DNA of 64,000 nucleotides, taken from the NCBI GenBank assembly GCA_004369045.1, contig ML213512.1, positions 925,510 through 989,509 on the forward strand. Direction: 5' to 3'. Origin of the DNA: Heliocybe sulcata (Eukaryota; Basidiomycota; Agaricomycetes; Gloeophyllales; Gloeophyllaceae). The position numbers were made by a program, and so were the translations under genes. The notes below the pieces were generated by a model. That model made no database searches, was not told the DNA's origin, and worked only from the letters and a program-made list of their open reading frames with translations. Shown piece after piece: positions 22,034 through 32,279 of this stretch; within the stretch, counting starts at the first letter, position 1, and every line of letters starts with the position of its first letter.

Positions 22034-24146
22034 ATGGCTTTTGGGCTTGCTATCGGTACAGAGCGTGCTACAGCGCTTGAAGTGAGTATCACATTGTACT
22101 GAGATGATGAAATCCTCAAAGTTCTGCAGAATTCTATCCAAGATGAACTCACGAAACGAGGGTTCAGCGCAGACGCGGGTGCGTACGAGTTTGAGGTAGA
22201 AATGCGGTAGAACTGCCATTTTTACATGTCCCAACAGACCAGGTTATGGCGGAGTACATTACGATTATGATTATCAACAACAAGACCCCAGGTAAGTGTA
22301 GGGCTGTGGACTCGAAAGAACAACTGTGAACACACACTTGCAGAGCAAATTTCGTCTGAATTGGAGGACTTGATAGGCTCGGACTTCGGTGAGTATCTCC
22401 GTGTAGTGCTACGGACGCGATCTAACTTCTCTGAAGATCGCAGCTTCACCGACTGGCTATTCACCGAAGCTGCCAAAGGTGCACCCGATTCGGAAGCCCC
22501 AGTAGCCCAGGCGCCCCCTTCTGCGACCCCAGCATCTTCCGAACAAGCACCCAACCGAGAAGCACCCCCTCACATAGCCAACAACAACCCTCGACAACCT
22601 CCCAACGGCCCACGTCAAGGTCCACCCTTGTACCAGCAGGCCCTTTCGCAAATCTCCACATCCGGCCAGAAACGCTCGGCGTCTGCGCGCTCACCGTCCC
22701 CTGCTGGTCATCCGCCGAACAAGTCGCGGCGCACCGAGCCGCCCTCAGGACCTCGAGCCATGTCCGGGTCCCGCAGCCTGCTGGACCGCATGGGTGGCCG
22801 CGCAGGGCCAGGCCGGAACGCCAACGGCCGTATGAACGACGAAATCCAGGCGCGGATAGACAACATCACCGCGAACTCGCCCGAGCCGGGCATGATGGGC
22901 GCGTTCCCGAATGGCATGAACGGCATGGACATGAACGCGATGGCAATGAACAACCCGATGGTGCTGCAGGAGATGATGATGAGCCAGATGGCGTTGATGG
23001 CGCAGATGGCGGGCGCGATGGGGATGCTGAATCCGGGGGTCATGAATGGCGGGGGGTTCCCCGGGATGCCGGTGGGTATGGCGCCGGAGATGCTCGCGCA
23101 GATGCAGGGCATGCAGGGGCAGCCACAGCAGATGGGCATGAACAATGGGCCTGCGCAGCGGGGTGGGCGGCCCATGCGTGGGCGGGGTGGCAAGCGGGGA
23201 GGGTTCACAGGCCCCGCAGACGGTGGCGCATCCCAAGCATCTTCGGAGTCTCCCGCCACCTCCGCTCCTTCAATTGTTGCGCCTACACCTCAGCTTGCCA
23301 CCTCCGCCGTCCCTGCAGCGGTGCTTGCATCCGGGCCCATCCCCTCTACTTCTGCATCGTCCGCAGCCACAACTGCGTCAAGGGCAGGGTTTGTGGCGCC
23401 CGAACGTCCTCAGTCGCCCACCCTCTGCAAGTTCGGTCTTAAATGCACCAATGCTCTGTGCCGATACTCACATCCCTCGCCTGTGGCCACGCCCGAGAGC
23501 GGTGTCGTATTAAGCAACGAGGCTTGCGAGAACGGCAGGAACTGTAAAGATAAAGACTGTATCAAGGCCCATGTGAGCCCGGCCACCCTTACTGGTGAGT
23601 TGTTTAGACAAATCGAATCGGCCGCGCTGTTCTAACCGCTATCTAGCACCCGAATCTATCAAACCCAAACCTCACATCCCCGCACCCCTCACCACCCACG
23701 CCCACATCCCCTGTAAATTCGGCCTGAACTGTGCGCGCATGGCGACTGGCTGCCCGTACCTCCACCCTCCCCGGCCGGCCTCCGACAAGGGCCACTTTGC
23801 GCAGCAGTGCCGCTTTGGCTCGGGCTGCACGCGCGCGACGTGCCCTTTCCAGCACCCCGAAGGCCGAGTGCTACCGAACTCGTTCCACAAGGGCCTGTCG
23901 TCTTCGGCGCCGATGGTCAGTGTGCAGGCCCCGGAGACCGGGTCTATAGGGGCACCGAGTCCGCATAAGAGCGTGATGTTCAACAAGACGAGCACGCCGA
24001 CGCCGACGACGGCGGAGGGGCTGCAGAAGAGGATGAAGGAGTTGGAGGAGATGAAGAGTCAGGCGGAGGCTGCGATCAAGCAATCAGAGGCGGCAGTGGC
24101 GAACAAAAAAGATGAGAATAAGCCGGTTGCTGCCGTTTCGTCTTGA
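22034..24146 (+). CDS. NAB2: Nab2/ZC3H14-type poly(A)-RNA-binding zinc-finger protein
   Basis: Six or so exons join in phase from ATG 22,034 (MAFGLAIGTERATALE) to TGA 24,146. The N-terminal part (LQNSIQDELTKRGFSADAD, MAEYITIMIINNKTPEQISS) matches the PWI-like Nab2 N-domain. A Pro/Ser-rich linker is followed by a Met-, Gly- and Asn-rich stretch near residues 200-270 and an RGG-like patch (RGGRPMRGRGGKRGG). Then come CCCH fingers: CKFGLKCTNALCRYSH, CENGRNCKDKDCIKAH, CKFGLNCARMATGCPYLH and CRFGSGCTRATCPFQH. A helical tail ends the protein. Members bind poly(A), limit tail length and aid mRNA export from the nucleus. The reading frame is intact. Confidence 0.9.
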
Positions 24147-24650
24147 AATCTGTGCGACAATTGACCAGCAATTTGTTGCGGTGTTGCTGTATAATTCTTA
24201 GCTCCTGTAGTCTTGCGAGTGTGCACTGTCTGTCAATGTGGTTCTTAACGCTGCTTCCATCTGCGACAATGTTTCTCCTTTTTCTCTCATTAGTATAACG
24301 TAGTAGTACCTGGGTACTGTAATAAACCGAGCCCACAAAGGTCTGCTAGTTGCAGACTCTGCCAGCTGTGCCCAGCCCATAACCAACAACCCTTGCGCCT
24401 AATAGCAGAAGGTGACATGTAACTACAAGGACTATCTTCCATGCAAACCTACACTTCAAGTATCCATATGTAGCCCGCTAGACAGGACACCCGAATCTGA
24501 GGATGAGCAGTGACTGCGGCTATTCATCGTGACCAGAATCCAACCACAGGCGATGGCATAGACAGTGACGGTATATCTTGTGGTGATTGTCAAACTCGGT
24601 CTGGATCTCTCCAGTTAAGGCATGGACGAATTGCGACCTGGTACAGCAGA
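24147..24650. other. Convergent 3' intergenic region
   Basis: About 500 bases between the ends of NAB2 (plus strand) and the next gene (minus strand). Only short frames without coding character are present. It should hold both 3' untranslated regions and polyadenylation sites; no specific signal can be singled out. Confidence 0.5.
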
Positions 24651-27126
24651 TTAATTGCATCGGACAGGAGAGGCTACAGCAACGTACCCAGTTAGCCAGA
24701 AGACTGGACAGTTTTCCGCTTTCCCCATTACTACCGCCGATAAGATATGTAATCCGTTTACTTGGAAATCACCGTCATCAATGGCGTCCCGCGCTGATGA
24801 ATGTGGCCAAGGTAGAAGGGTTAGCTCGGGAGCAGGAAGAGAAGTATTTCGGGTGCATCCAATCCAGTAGACTTCGCTGTCGATCGTATACACGATAGGT
24901 TGGTAGTACCGCGATTGTTCAGCAATATCTGCATAGGATACCCATCGGACGTCCCGCCATGTACTACTGGTGATTAATCGCTGCGCCGGGCGTTCGCTTC
25001 TGTAGCTCTGCCTCGGCCGGTATGGAAGGCAACTATGCTCATCAAAGACCTGCCAGAAATACGTGTTAGACACTGCTCTTGAGATTGCTTCGGCCGACTT
25101 ACACGTAGCCCGTGGTGCAGCCCATTCTCAAGGACGCCAACGACAATCCCAGTGCACCTGAACTCGTATTGTTTGCGGTCAATGTAGAGCATGTTCAATG
25201 CTGCGCGAGCATTGTCTCGAAGAAGGGTATCGGAGTGCCATAGATACTTCTCCAGTGACCGGCGAACCTCGTATCTGCAGACGCTATCGTGCCAGGGTAC
25301 CGCACATTTGAGGACAGGAGATATGGATACGGCAGCATCCAAAGTTGCAGAGTTACTGACGTGTCAGGCATCAGCCTAGGAGTAACATAGGTAGTGCGGT
25401 TGAGGAAGACTTACTTGATGGCTACATCGGCTATGTTCCCAACTACTTCACTCAAGAGGAGTCGGGGTATAGCTCTATCAATCTCATGCAGGTGTGGGCT
25501 CTGGGAAATACGTCGTTCCTTCTCAAGACTCGCTGCTAAGCGGAATAGTGGTGAGGCTATCTTCTGTATCAGGACTGTAATCGGGGATTCTTGATCCTGG
25601 GACAACCGTCGGCGTTTCCGAGTAAGCGTCGAAGGCTCGTATTTCACCAGTAGCTCCTGGATGTCTGCCTGTGCCTCGTAGCATATTGATGAAGCCGTGC
25701 GAGACCATCTAAAGAAGACTTTGCAGACTCGGCACACTACATGCTTCCGTATGGCGACGACGGACACTAAGTCGCTCCTATGAGAGTGGTAATGAGAGGT
25801 TATTAGCATATACTAAGAGCAACAGTCCGCACCTCAAATCAAAGAATGGCACCCATAATGTCCTCCATAGCCAAATTCCTGCTGAGACCCCAATGTCGGC
25901 ACTCCACTTGCTGGTGAATGCCGCATAGGACAGAAAATCGTAGAGGTTACAGAGCAACCGTCCTAACGCGCCCCGTGCTACAGGATCTTCAGAGCGCAAT
26001 AGTTGTCCCCATAGCCAGTCTACGACTTCTGCATTAAGTGCCCTAGAAAGAGGTGCGACCATCTGAGTGAGTCCATGATATGAGAGGACAAGAGCCAGCG
26101 ATAGATGGTACGCAGCCAGGACTTGGAGACTTGGGCTGCTACGAAACAGACCAGTCGTCCGTCAACAACCATCACATAAATACATTTAAGAGGGATGGCT
26201 TACGCTAAAGCTTGTAGAAGCGTTGACACGAAGTCGCAGGTCTGCGCCTCAATAGCCGACAGATCATGCTCCGGAAGTGGGCGAGGAAAGTATGCGTCTA
26301 CCTTCCGTTTCTGTTCATCGAAAACCCTCACGACTGGCATAATCACAGTCTCTGTCAGGCTGAACAAGGCACGCGTAGCAGGTCCGACGAGGAAGTCTCT
26401 TGGCCACAGCTTTCCCTCGTTACGTAGATCTCGAAGAGCATTGTCAGCTCCGAGCTCCAGGAAGCGGCAGCGAAACGACGAATGGAAGTAAGATAGCGCG
26501 GAAATGTAATATGCGTGGAGTCGCCGTGCTGATGGATTAGGCTCCCTAGTTTACAGGCACCATGAGCGAATGGAATACAAAATGCGAGAGCATTACCTAA
26601 CACCTTCCACCAATTTACGACACCCATCCAAGAAGACTTCGCTTCGCGTGAGGCTCTTCACATAGCGTTCCCTGCATTGGGGACAATACGGAGAGAAGAG
26701 TATGTCGAGTACGTTATCCACAGATGGTGAAGACCACAGAATTGAGGGACCCAAGGAGTCCTGGTGGACTCGACAGTAGCGACTGTGGCAGGGGTAAGCT
26801 CCCCATTCTCCCGAGATGAGCATACGGCCCATGAGCGCGTTAGGACCTCTGCCGAGGCCCTCAGACATTCGAGTCAGTATGCGGACCACCTTGTCCGCAG
26901 CTTTTGTCAGAGACTTGTCTAGTGTAAATCCCAACCCCGGCCGGTTGGAAACTGTGGACTCGCTGTCAGACAGGGATACAGGGATGGCAGATGGCGGGCC
27001 GATGCTCCCACATTCCCCAGCTTCCGGCTCAACAGAGTTCGTCCAAAAATCTCTTCGGCAGTCTTGTCCAAGAAGTGGCTCACGAGTAGAGGTGCTGGAG
27101 ACTGACGGCCTAGAATGGGACGACAT
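24651..27126 (-). CDS. Large helical protein, unrecognised (about 750-800 aa)
   Basis: Several exons join in phase from ATG 27,126 (MSSHSRPSVSSTSTREP) to the stop at 24,651. The N-terminus is Ser-rich; residues 60-180 include a Cys/His-containing stretch (YPCHSRYCRVHQ, later YCPQCRERYV) that could bind a metal. The next exon includes EKLWP-like and FLVGPATRALFSLTETV segments. Then long helices follow (QVLAAYHLSLALVLSYHGL; RALNAEVVDWLWGQLL; ARGALGRLLCNLYDF), a basic KRRRLSQ patch and a mostly polar C-terminus. The pattern suggests an alpha-solenoid-like protein, but no family is recognised. No stop or frameshift was found in the joins I read. Confidence 0.55.
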
Positions 27127-28200
27127 GGGAATCTGCTGAAGAACGACGATGGACAGGCCTGCCCTTGCGTGAAAGTCCTAGCACACCACGTCGAAGTTGA
27201 GCCCCTCATATAGTTCCCTTTTAAATAGCCGCCATAGCTGAGGCTACGCCGCCTTCGGGCCGCCTTGCATATTGCAGTTCTGACTAACGGAACAAATCAA
27301 CGGACTATCTGCATCGAAGGCTCTGAACGTGCGTCTCACGAATGGCCAGCCTAATCCTGGGATGATCGCGCGCCTCGGGAGCCAGAGCCTCTATGCAGCC
27401 GACTGATCCAGATCAAACTGTCGAACATTCAGCAAGAGTCAGGCGAGTCGCAGAATCGAGCGAGCATTATCATCATGCACCCAGAGCCAGAAGGGATGGA
27501 ACGAGGCATCTAAGCAGGGTAATTGATCGCTACTGGGCGACAATCTGCCACAAGAGACGGCTCCGAGGCGGCGAATAACAGCGCTTTGACTACAATGAGG
27601 TGGTCCGGCCGAAGCATCTTGATACTACTCCACGAAATCTGATGAGTCGCTTCGACCATAGAAAGGTTGGCGCCCTGGGACCAGTGTCATGGGATCTCGG
27701 AGGGAGAATGCCGCGACTGGCGCTATCCACGCGCAGAGCTCGTGAACGCCAAAGACACACCAAAAAGGTCGGGGCAGGCCTTGCGTGCTGGAATAGGCGG
27801 CATCGCCCAGAGAGCATGGTTGGGGGTGTGCGTAGAACAAAATAGCCTTGTACACAGGCTACTGAGCAAATGCGATGCGGAACATGTCGATGACACATCC
27901 CTGGTATATTTAGTCGGCTTGCTCGGGCTAAAAGCTGGGCAATGTGCAGAATGCGACGCGGCAGATTGTCGGCTGAAGAGATTACAAATGAGAAGACAGA
28001 CCAATCCCAGTACATCTTTCAGCATAGCTTGTGTATCGCCTGAAGCATTACTACGCATGCCAAATCATTGACCTGGAATGGGGAGAGGGTGTAACGTGGT
28101 CGAAGGGTCCTCGTCTCAACTGAACCTGAGGCGATGGCACGAGTGAGCATGACTACTGCACCAACAGAACGGGAAACTAGAAATAGCACCATTCAGGAAG
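27127..28200. other. Intergenic region, no supported gene
   Basis: About 1.1 kb upstream of the gene at 24,651-27,126 and downstream of the PTAR1-like gene. Overlapping open frames of 80-140 codons exist on both strands between 27,600 and 28,070, but none has a domain, a biased composition or splice sites that link to others. It probably holds the promoter of the left gene. Confidence 0.45.
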
Positions 28201-29413
28201 TCAAACTATCCAGCTCCAAGTCTGCGGATGACCTGTCTGGCGGTCCATCCAGTCCAAGAAACGTCGAGCGTTCGAAGCGACGCTACGACCGTCGTTGACA
28301 CTGCCCTCCGACGGCGCGCATGCGATAGATACCGCAAACTTGCGGATATCGTCGTTGTGCGAGGACGATGACCTGATTTGTCCCAGCGTGAGGCGCATAT
28401 ACATCCACACAGTTTCATGGTCCGGGTATGACTGCGCTAAAGATAGAGAATGAGCCAATAGCGAGTCTACTTCGCGCTTGAGGGCTGCATAGCTTGGCTC
28501 GTCGTCCATCGTGATGGCGGATACCCTCTCGGGCAGTTTGACTAGGTAATCCGCGGCGGAGTAGTCTGTGACATGGAGTTCAAGCCAGTGGCGAGCCCAG
28601 CGAAATTCTTCCAGTAGTGAGCCCACAAATGCCTTACAGTGGTCTCCTGTAGAAGCACCGCAGGAGGATACGAGAACGCTCGCACAGTGATGGCGGTGTA
28701 ACCAGGCGAAATAGTTCCTGGGGTAGATCTCGCAAGCTCTTGATACTACGGCCAGTTCCTTCTGTATCGCTTCCAGAGGAAGAAGTATCTGGGAGAACCC
28801 ATCGTCGGCATTGTTGTGAGAGGCTGAGGTGCCGCTGCTCCTGGCAGAGGATTGGAGGTAAAATACAATGAGCAGCGAAATAAGCCATACCCGTAGATGC
28901 GCCTGAGAAGCCACCGTCTGTAGCACCATAGCACAGATTGCTTGCAGGCCTCACGTACCGAGAGTAGAGCATCCATGAACTGCAGCTCTTTTCCCGCCTC
29001 TAACACCGACATCTCGATCAGAGACTTCCGTTGTCTCAGCGCTGTGTAGTGTGCAGGGTTGGCTAATAGGGTGACACTTGTCAGGTGCACCAAATCCAAT
29101 GCCCGTGTTTGATCCAACGTTGTCCTCGAGCTTCTCGACCGTTTCATGCGGGGGACACAAGCCAGATACGCCTGGTAAAGAATCTTCTGGGGCACTCCCA
29201 AATTCCCTTCCTGGTAGAGAAAAGGTCCGCGTGAGGAGAGATACGGCTCCCATTCTTTCAAGCCTCCAGGAAGGATTTCTATAGAGTTGCTGTTACCGAC
29301 CGGTCAGACTGGGTTTTGCCTTCCTTTCTTGCTGCAAAGGGAATGAAGCAAGCGTACATCGGTAGAGTAAGGGCCTCAGCAAGCTGGTAGAGGACCTCGG
29401 AGCTTTGATCCAT
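28201..29413 (-). CDS. PTAR1-like protein prenyltransferase alpha-subunit-repeat protein
   Basis: Three exons. ATG 29,413 opens a short exon (MDQSSEVLYQLAEALTLP); an intron of about 76 bases ends with GTAACAG and leads to NSIEILPGGLKEWEPYL. PPTA-repeat signatures follow: LLANPAHYTALRQRK, ELQFMDALLSVREACKQS with LWCYRRWLLRR, and SRACEIYPRNYFAWLHRH. The C-terminal part includes a third helical pair, with HETVWMYMRLTLGQI. Such repeats form the alpha subunit of farnesyl-, geranylgeranyl- and Rab geranylgeranyl-transferases. PTAR1 is the alpha-like subunit of the GGTase-III type enzyme acting on SNARE and Golgi clients. Assignment to PTAR1 rather than the classical subunits is moderately sure. Confidence 0.75.
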
Positions 29414-29557
29414 AGAGACGTGTAGTAGAGGGCTGTAGCAGTCGCGCGTAGCTGCGTCTCATATATATATTCATTTCATATTGAGTCCTCATATTCAAAA
29501 TCTTCAAAATCACCGCCGACTGCCACCACCGCCTCAGCTGACGAGCAAGCCAAGTAT

Positions 29558-29801
29558 ATGCTTTCCAAAACAAAAGATGCGCAGCAAGCCAAAGAAAAAA
29601 GCGGCTCATCTTCCATGAACGTTAACCTCACGTCGGTGCTCGCCGTATCGACACTAAACAGCTTCGCAGTGCACCTGCCGTCGACCTTACTGTGCGCCCA
29701 TCATACTCTTACAGGATGCGCAGAACTGCACACTTGGTCCCAATGATACTCGATTAGCCAAAATTATGGTGAAAGGGCAGTGTATCGATGAGTGTACCTA
29801 G
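29558..29801 (+). CDS. Possible small two-exon gene, unrecognised
   Basis: A coding-like plus-strand frame starts without a clear ATG near 29,490 (SKSSKSPPTATTASADEQAK). The first in-frame ATG is 29,558 (MLSKTKDAQQAKEK). A possible intron of 94 bases (29,621-29,714, GTTAAC...TTACAG) joins to an exon reading DAQNCTLGPNDTRLAKIM and GQCIDECT, with stop TAG 29,799-29,801. Joined in phase this gives a small polar protein with three cysteines near the end. It lies between the divergently placed PTAR1-like start and the REX2 3' end. The 5' splice site is weak, and no family is recognised. Confidence 0.3.
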
Positions 29802-29926
29802 GAGGACACTCGAATACCCCTCAGCTCGTGAAGAGCCTGACAGGTGTATGGTGCACCCGCGTGAATTACGGCACGGGTCGTGCCAGCAGATCATCTTAAC
29901 TGGAAGGGTACCACATGCTATGTCCG

Positions 29927-31094
29927 CTACTGCCAAGGGACAAAATGCGGGACGAACACGTTTTCGCGATAATATCGCAGCTCTAAAGCAACGTCTCAAC
30001 GCGCCAGTAATGGACATCAGAACTGACACTGCTCCTACCTTTGATAGACCCTTTGATGTCGTCGAGAGCCCTTATCAAGGTTCATAAATCAATATAAATG
30101 CGATCACGGCAACTAAAGGTATCCTTACCGATGTTTGCTTGCGATATTGAGGTCTGGACGAGGTAGGGTTGGGTACCATCGGCTACAAAGTTCCTATGGC
30201 GCCGGTCAGGCTTGACAGGAATTATTCATTCAATATGCCTACCTTTATTGACGACACATCTGTGTGATGCACGTCAGTACCATATTTCGGGCATTCAGAC
30301 ATCCAAAACCATACCAACAATCCTGCATGAGTGTGATTTCATCAGCAAACACAAAAATAAAGAAAGAGGCGAAGGACCGATAATGGAGGTAGTTAACCAC
30401 CTCGGGCATTTCCTCTGCAAGGAATGACCGATCCGCCCAGACAGTGTTCCCCGCCAACAACGCCACTCTAGGTTCTGGCACCCATTTCTTGATGTATTCA
30501 AGTACCTCTCCAGCGACGAATTCGGTGGTATGAGGTGAATCCAAGCAAGCTTGGGTCAGACCTGTCTAATCCATATGGTGAGACACGTATGTTGCTACGC
30601 AGCACACTGGGGAAAACATGCCTGGCCGTGTTGGGTTGTGCACCATTCATCCATTCTTGGAATCTCGGTCAACACGTAAGGTCCGTATGCAAAGCCGGAG
30701 GAAACGTACTTGTCGAGATGCTCCTTGTCCACTTTGACGACGTATTCGACACCTTTGTCCACAGTGTGGAGGTCACCGTCCGTGATAAGAACCTATAGTC
30801 ACCACAATCGAAACGGTGTATGCGGCCGGAGTGAACTATACGTACCGCGATTTCCATAATCTTGTTCTGTTTGAAGTTCAAGCCTGTCATCTCGCAGTCT
30901 ATCCAGACCAGGGGTTTCTGAGGTAAGGAGGCGGCCATTCGCCGAGCCACCTTATTCAGTTTCGAAAGAGTCGAATACTGTGCACAATAGCGAGAGCTCC
31001 GGTAACCCGAAGGCCAGACTCGAAACATGGAAAATGGGAGGATGGCTCGCCGCGAAGACGCAAGTCGCGACCGTGTTGCACCAATTGCAAACAT
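29927..31094 (-). CDS. REX2: Oligoribonuclease REX2, DEDDh 3'-5' exonuclease
   Basis: About 237 residues in eight exons. An Arg-rich N-terminus (MFAIGATRSRLASSRRAIL, then YCAQYSTL) looks like a mitochondrial presequence. The catalytic core is VWIDCEMTGL (Asp-x-Glu), NTVWADRSFL (second Asp) and KHRALDDIKGS (His and last Asp), giving a complete DEDDh set. The end is FVPHFVPWQ with TAG 29,929-29,927. The enzyme degrades 2-5-nt RNA ends in mitochondria and cytosol. One intron appears to be GC-AG (after the HGQ codons). Two very small exons, 30,315-30,322 and 30,243-30,259, encode the conserved IVDVSSIK. A transposon end lies 41 bases upstream of the ATG and offers a longer in-frame start at 31,163. 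Confidence 0.9.
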
Positions 31095-31134
31095 GGACAA
31101 ACGCGCCGGTGGCTTGTCAGCTTGCGATTTCTCA

Positions 31135-31186
31135 CACAGCGGGAGTTGCACAATTTCGAACATTGCAATATGTTGGTCGAAATAGA
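31135..31186 (+). repeat. Left terminal inverted repeat of the CACTA-like element
   Basis: Starts CACAGCGGGAGTTGCAC and runs to about GTCGAAATAGA. Read on the minus strand it carries an ATG (31,163-31,161) that is in frame with REX2. Confidence 0.8.
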
Positions 31187-31874
31187 TTACACCTGGTAAA
31201 TATATAGGATTAGCTTTTGACGGCAGCCAATATAATTACTGAGAAGGTGATGCAGATGTATAGTAGTTTATTTCATTAGATACAACATTGTACTGACATT
31301 CAATATGCGATATTTTGATGATATCAATATGTCTTGCAAAATATCACATTGGGCTCATGCTGGGGGAAGATCGCCAAATCTAACATTGAGGGAACGAGAA
31401 TATGTGGTAAAAAAGATCGTATTTCACAACATCATAAAAGGAAGATAAAACTAAAATATAGAGATATATTCGCACTGATCTGACAAAAGTAAAGCTATAG
31501 CCGAACGTCTAAAGGTATTGCCTGGCTGGGCCAATACCTTTCGCAAGGTTCCAGAATATATGATTTTCATAACCATTTCGGGCAGTGCCAACAGCTGATA
31601 TTATGTATCTTTTAGTATTTATTAAATTATTGTCCACGTAAAAAATCTATCGAGTAACATTTAGGGAACTCCCAAAATCCTAAATTCTGTCACGTCCTAA
31701 AGTGATTGCAGAGGAAGATATATTATTGGCATTATGTATGGCATTTTTATCTCTTCTATACAATCCTGCCAAAGGAATTACAATAAATAATATATGTTGG
31801 GAGCTATGAAGGATTTCGAGAATAATGAGTTTTGCAAGTTACGGAATCATTTACAAAATCAAATAGATTTGATT

Positions 31875-31926
31875 TCCATTTCGACTAACATATCGTAACG
31901 TCCGAAATGGTGCAACTCCCGCTGTG
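31875..31926 (-). repeat. Right terminal inverted repeat of the CACTA-like element
   Basis: Inverted counterpart of the left end, finishing GGTGCAACTCCCGCTGTG. About six differences from the left end over 52 bases, directly followed by the TCA target duplication. Confidence 0.8.
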
Positions 31927-32279
31927 TCATGATCACCTCATGAAGAGTCCTGAACGCGACAATCCTAACGTTGCAGCTGAATCAATGTAATGCGACTGGA
32001 ACAGGTCTACTAGCTGATACTACAATGCAGTCCGTTGTAAGCCACAGCTGCTGAAAATTACCAGGCCCAGCAAAAGCTCCACGGGGCTGGTGCACTGAGG
32101 GCGATGGCAATATGAGATGCTACGGTTCGTCTAGGAGAATTATCTACATGCGGTATGTGGTGTTCTAATATTTAGTTTACGTGACCTGACGTTGTTTAAA
32201 TACGCCAATTGACGACTTCTAGTCGGCTTCTAGTATAAATAGCGAGTGCAGTCCATGTGCAACTTCGTAAAGAAAGTGA

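Larger units (their letters stand above)
31135..31926. mobile_element. CACTA-like non-autonomous DNA transposon, 792 bp
   Basis: Terminal inverted repeats of about 50 bases: left end 31,135-31,186 begins CACAGCGGGAGTTGCAC; the reverse complement of the right end 31,875-31,926 begins with the same 17 bases and then matches at roughly nine of ten positions up to GTCGAAAT. The element is flanked by TCA on both sides (31,132-31,134 and 31,927-31,929), a 3-bp target duplication. CAC ends plus a 3-bp duplication fit the CACTA/EnSpm superfamily. The interior is markedly AT-rich compared with its surroundings and encodes no transposase, so it would need one supplied elsewhere. The few differences between the ends suggest a moderately old insertion. 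Confidence 0.8.

Noticed and set aside
22708-23259. 183-codon minus-strand open frame inside NAB2
   Set aside because: It is antisense to the Met- and Gly-rich coding exon; its Pro/Ile/Cys-rich content is the mirror of that composition.
27590-28071. Frames of 110-141 codons on both strands
   Set aside because: They overlap each other in opposite directions, show no domain, and have no splice links; more likely chance in GC-rich spacer DNA.
31200-31870. AT-rich block considered as a mitochondrial DNA insertion
   Set aside because: Inverted terminal repeats and a TCA duplication at both edges explain it as a DNA transposon interior.
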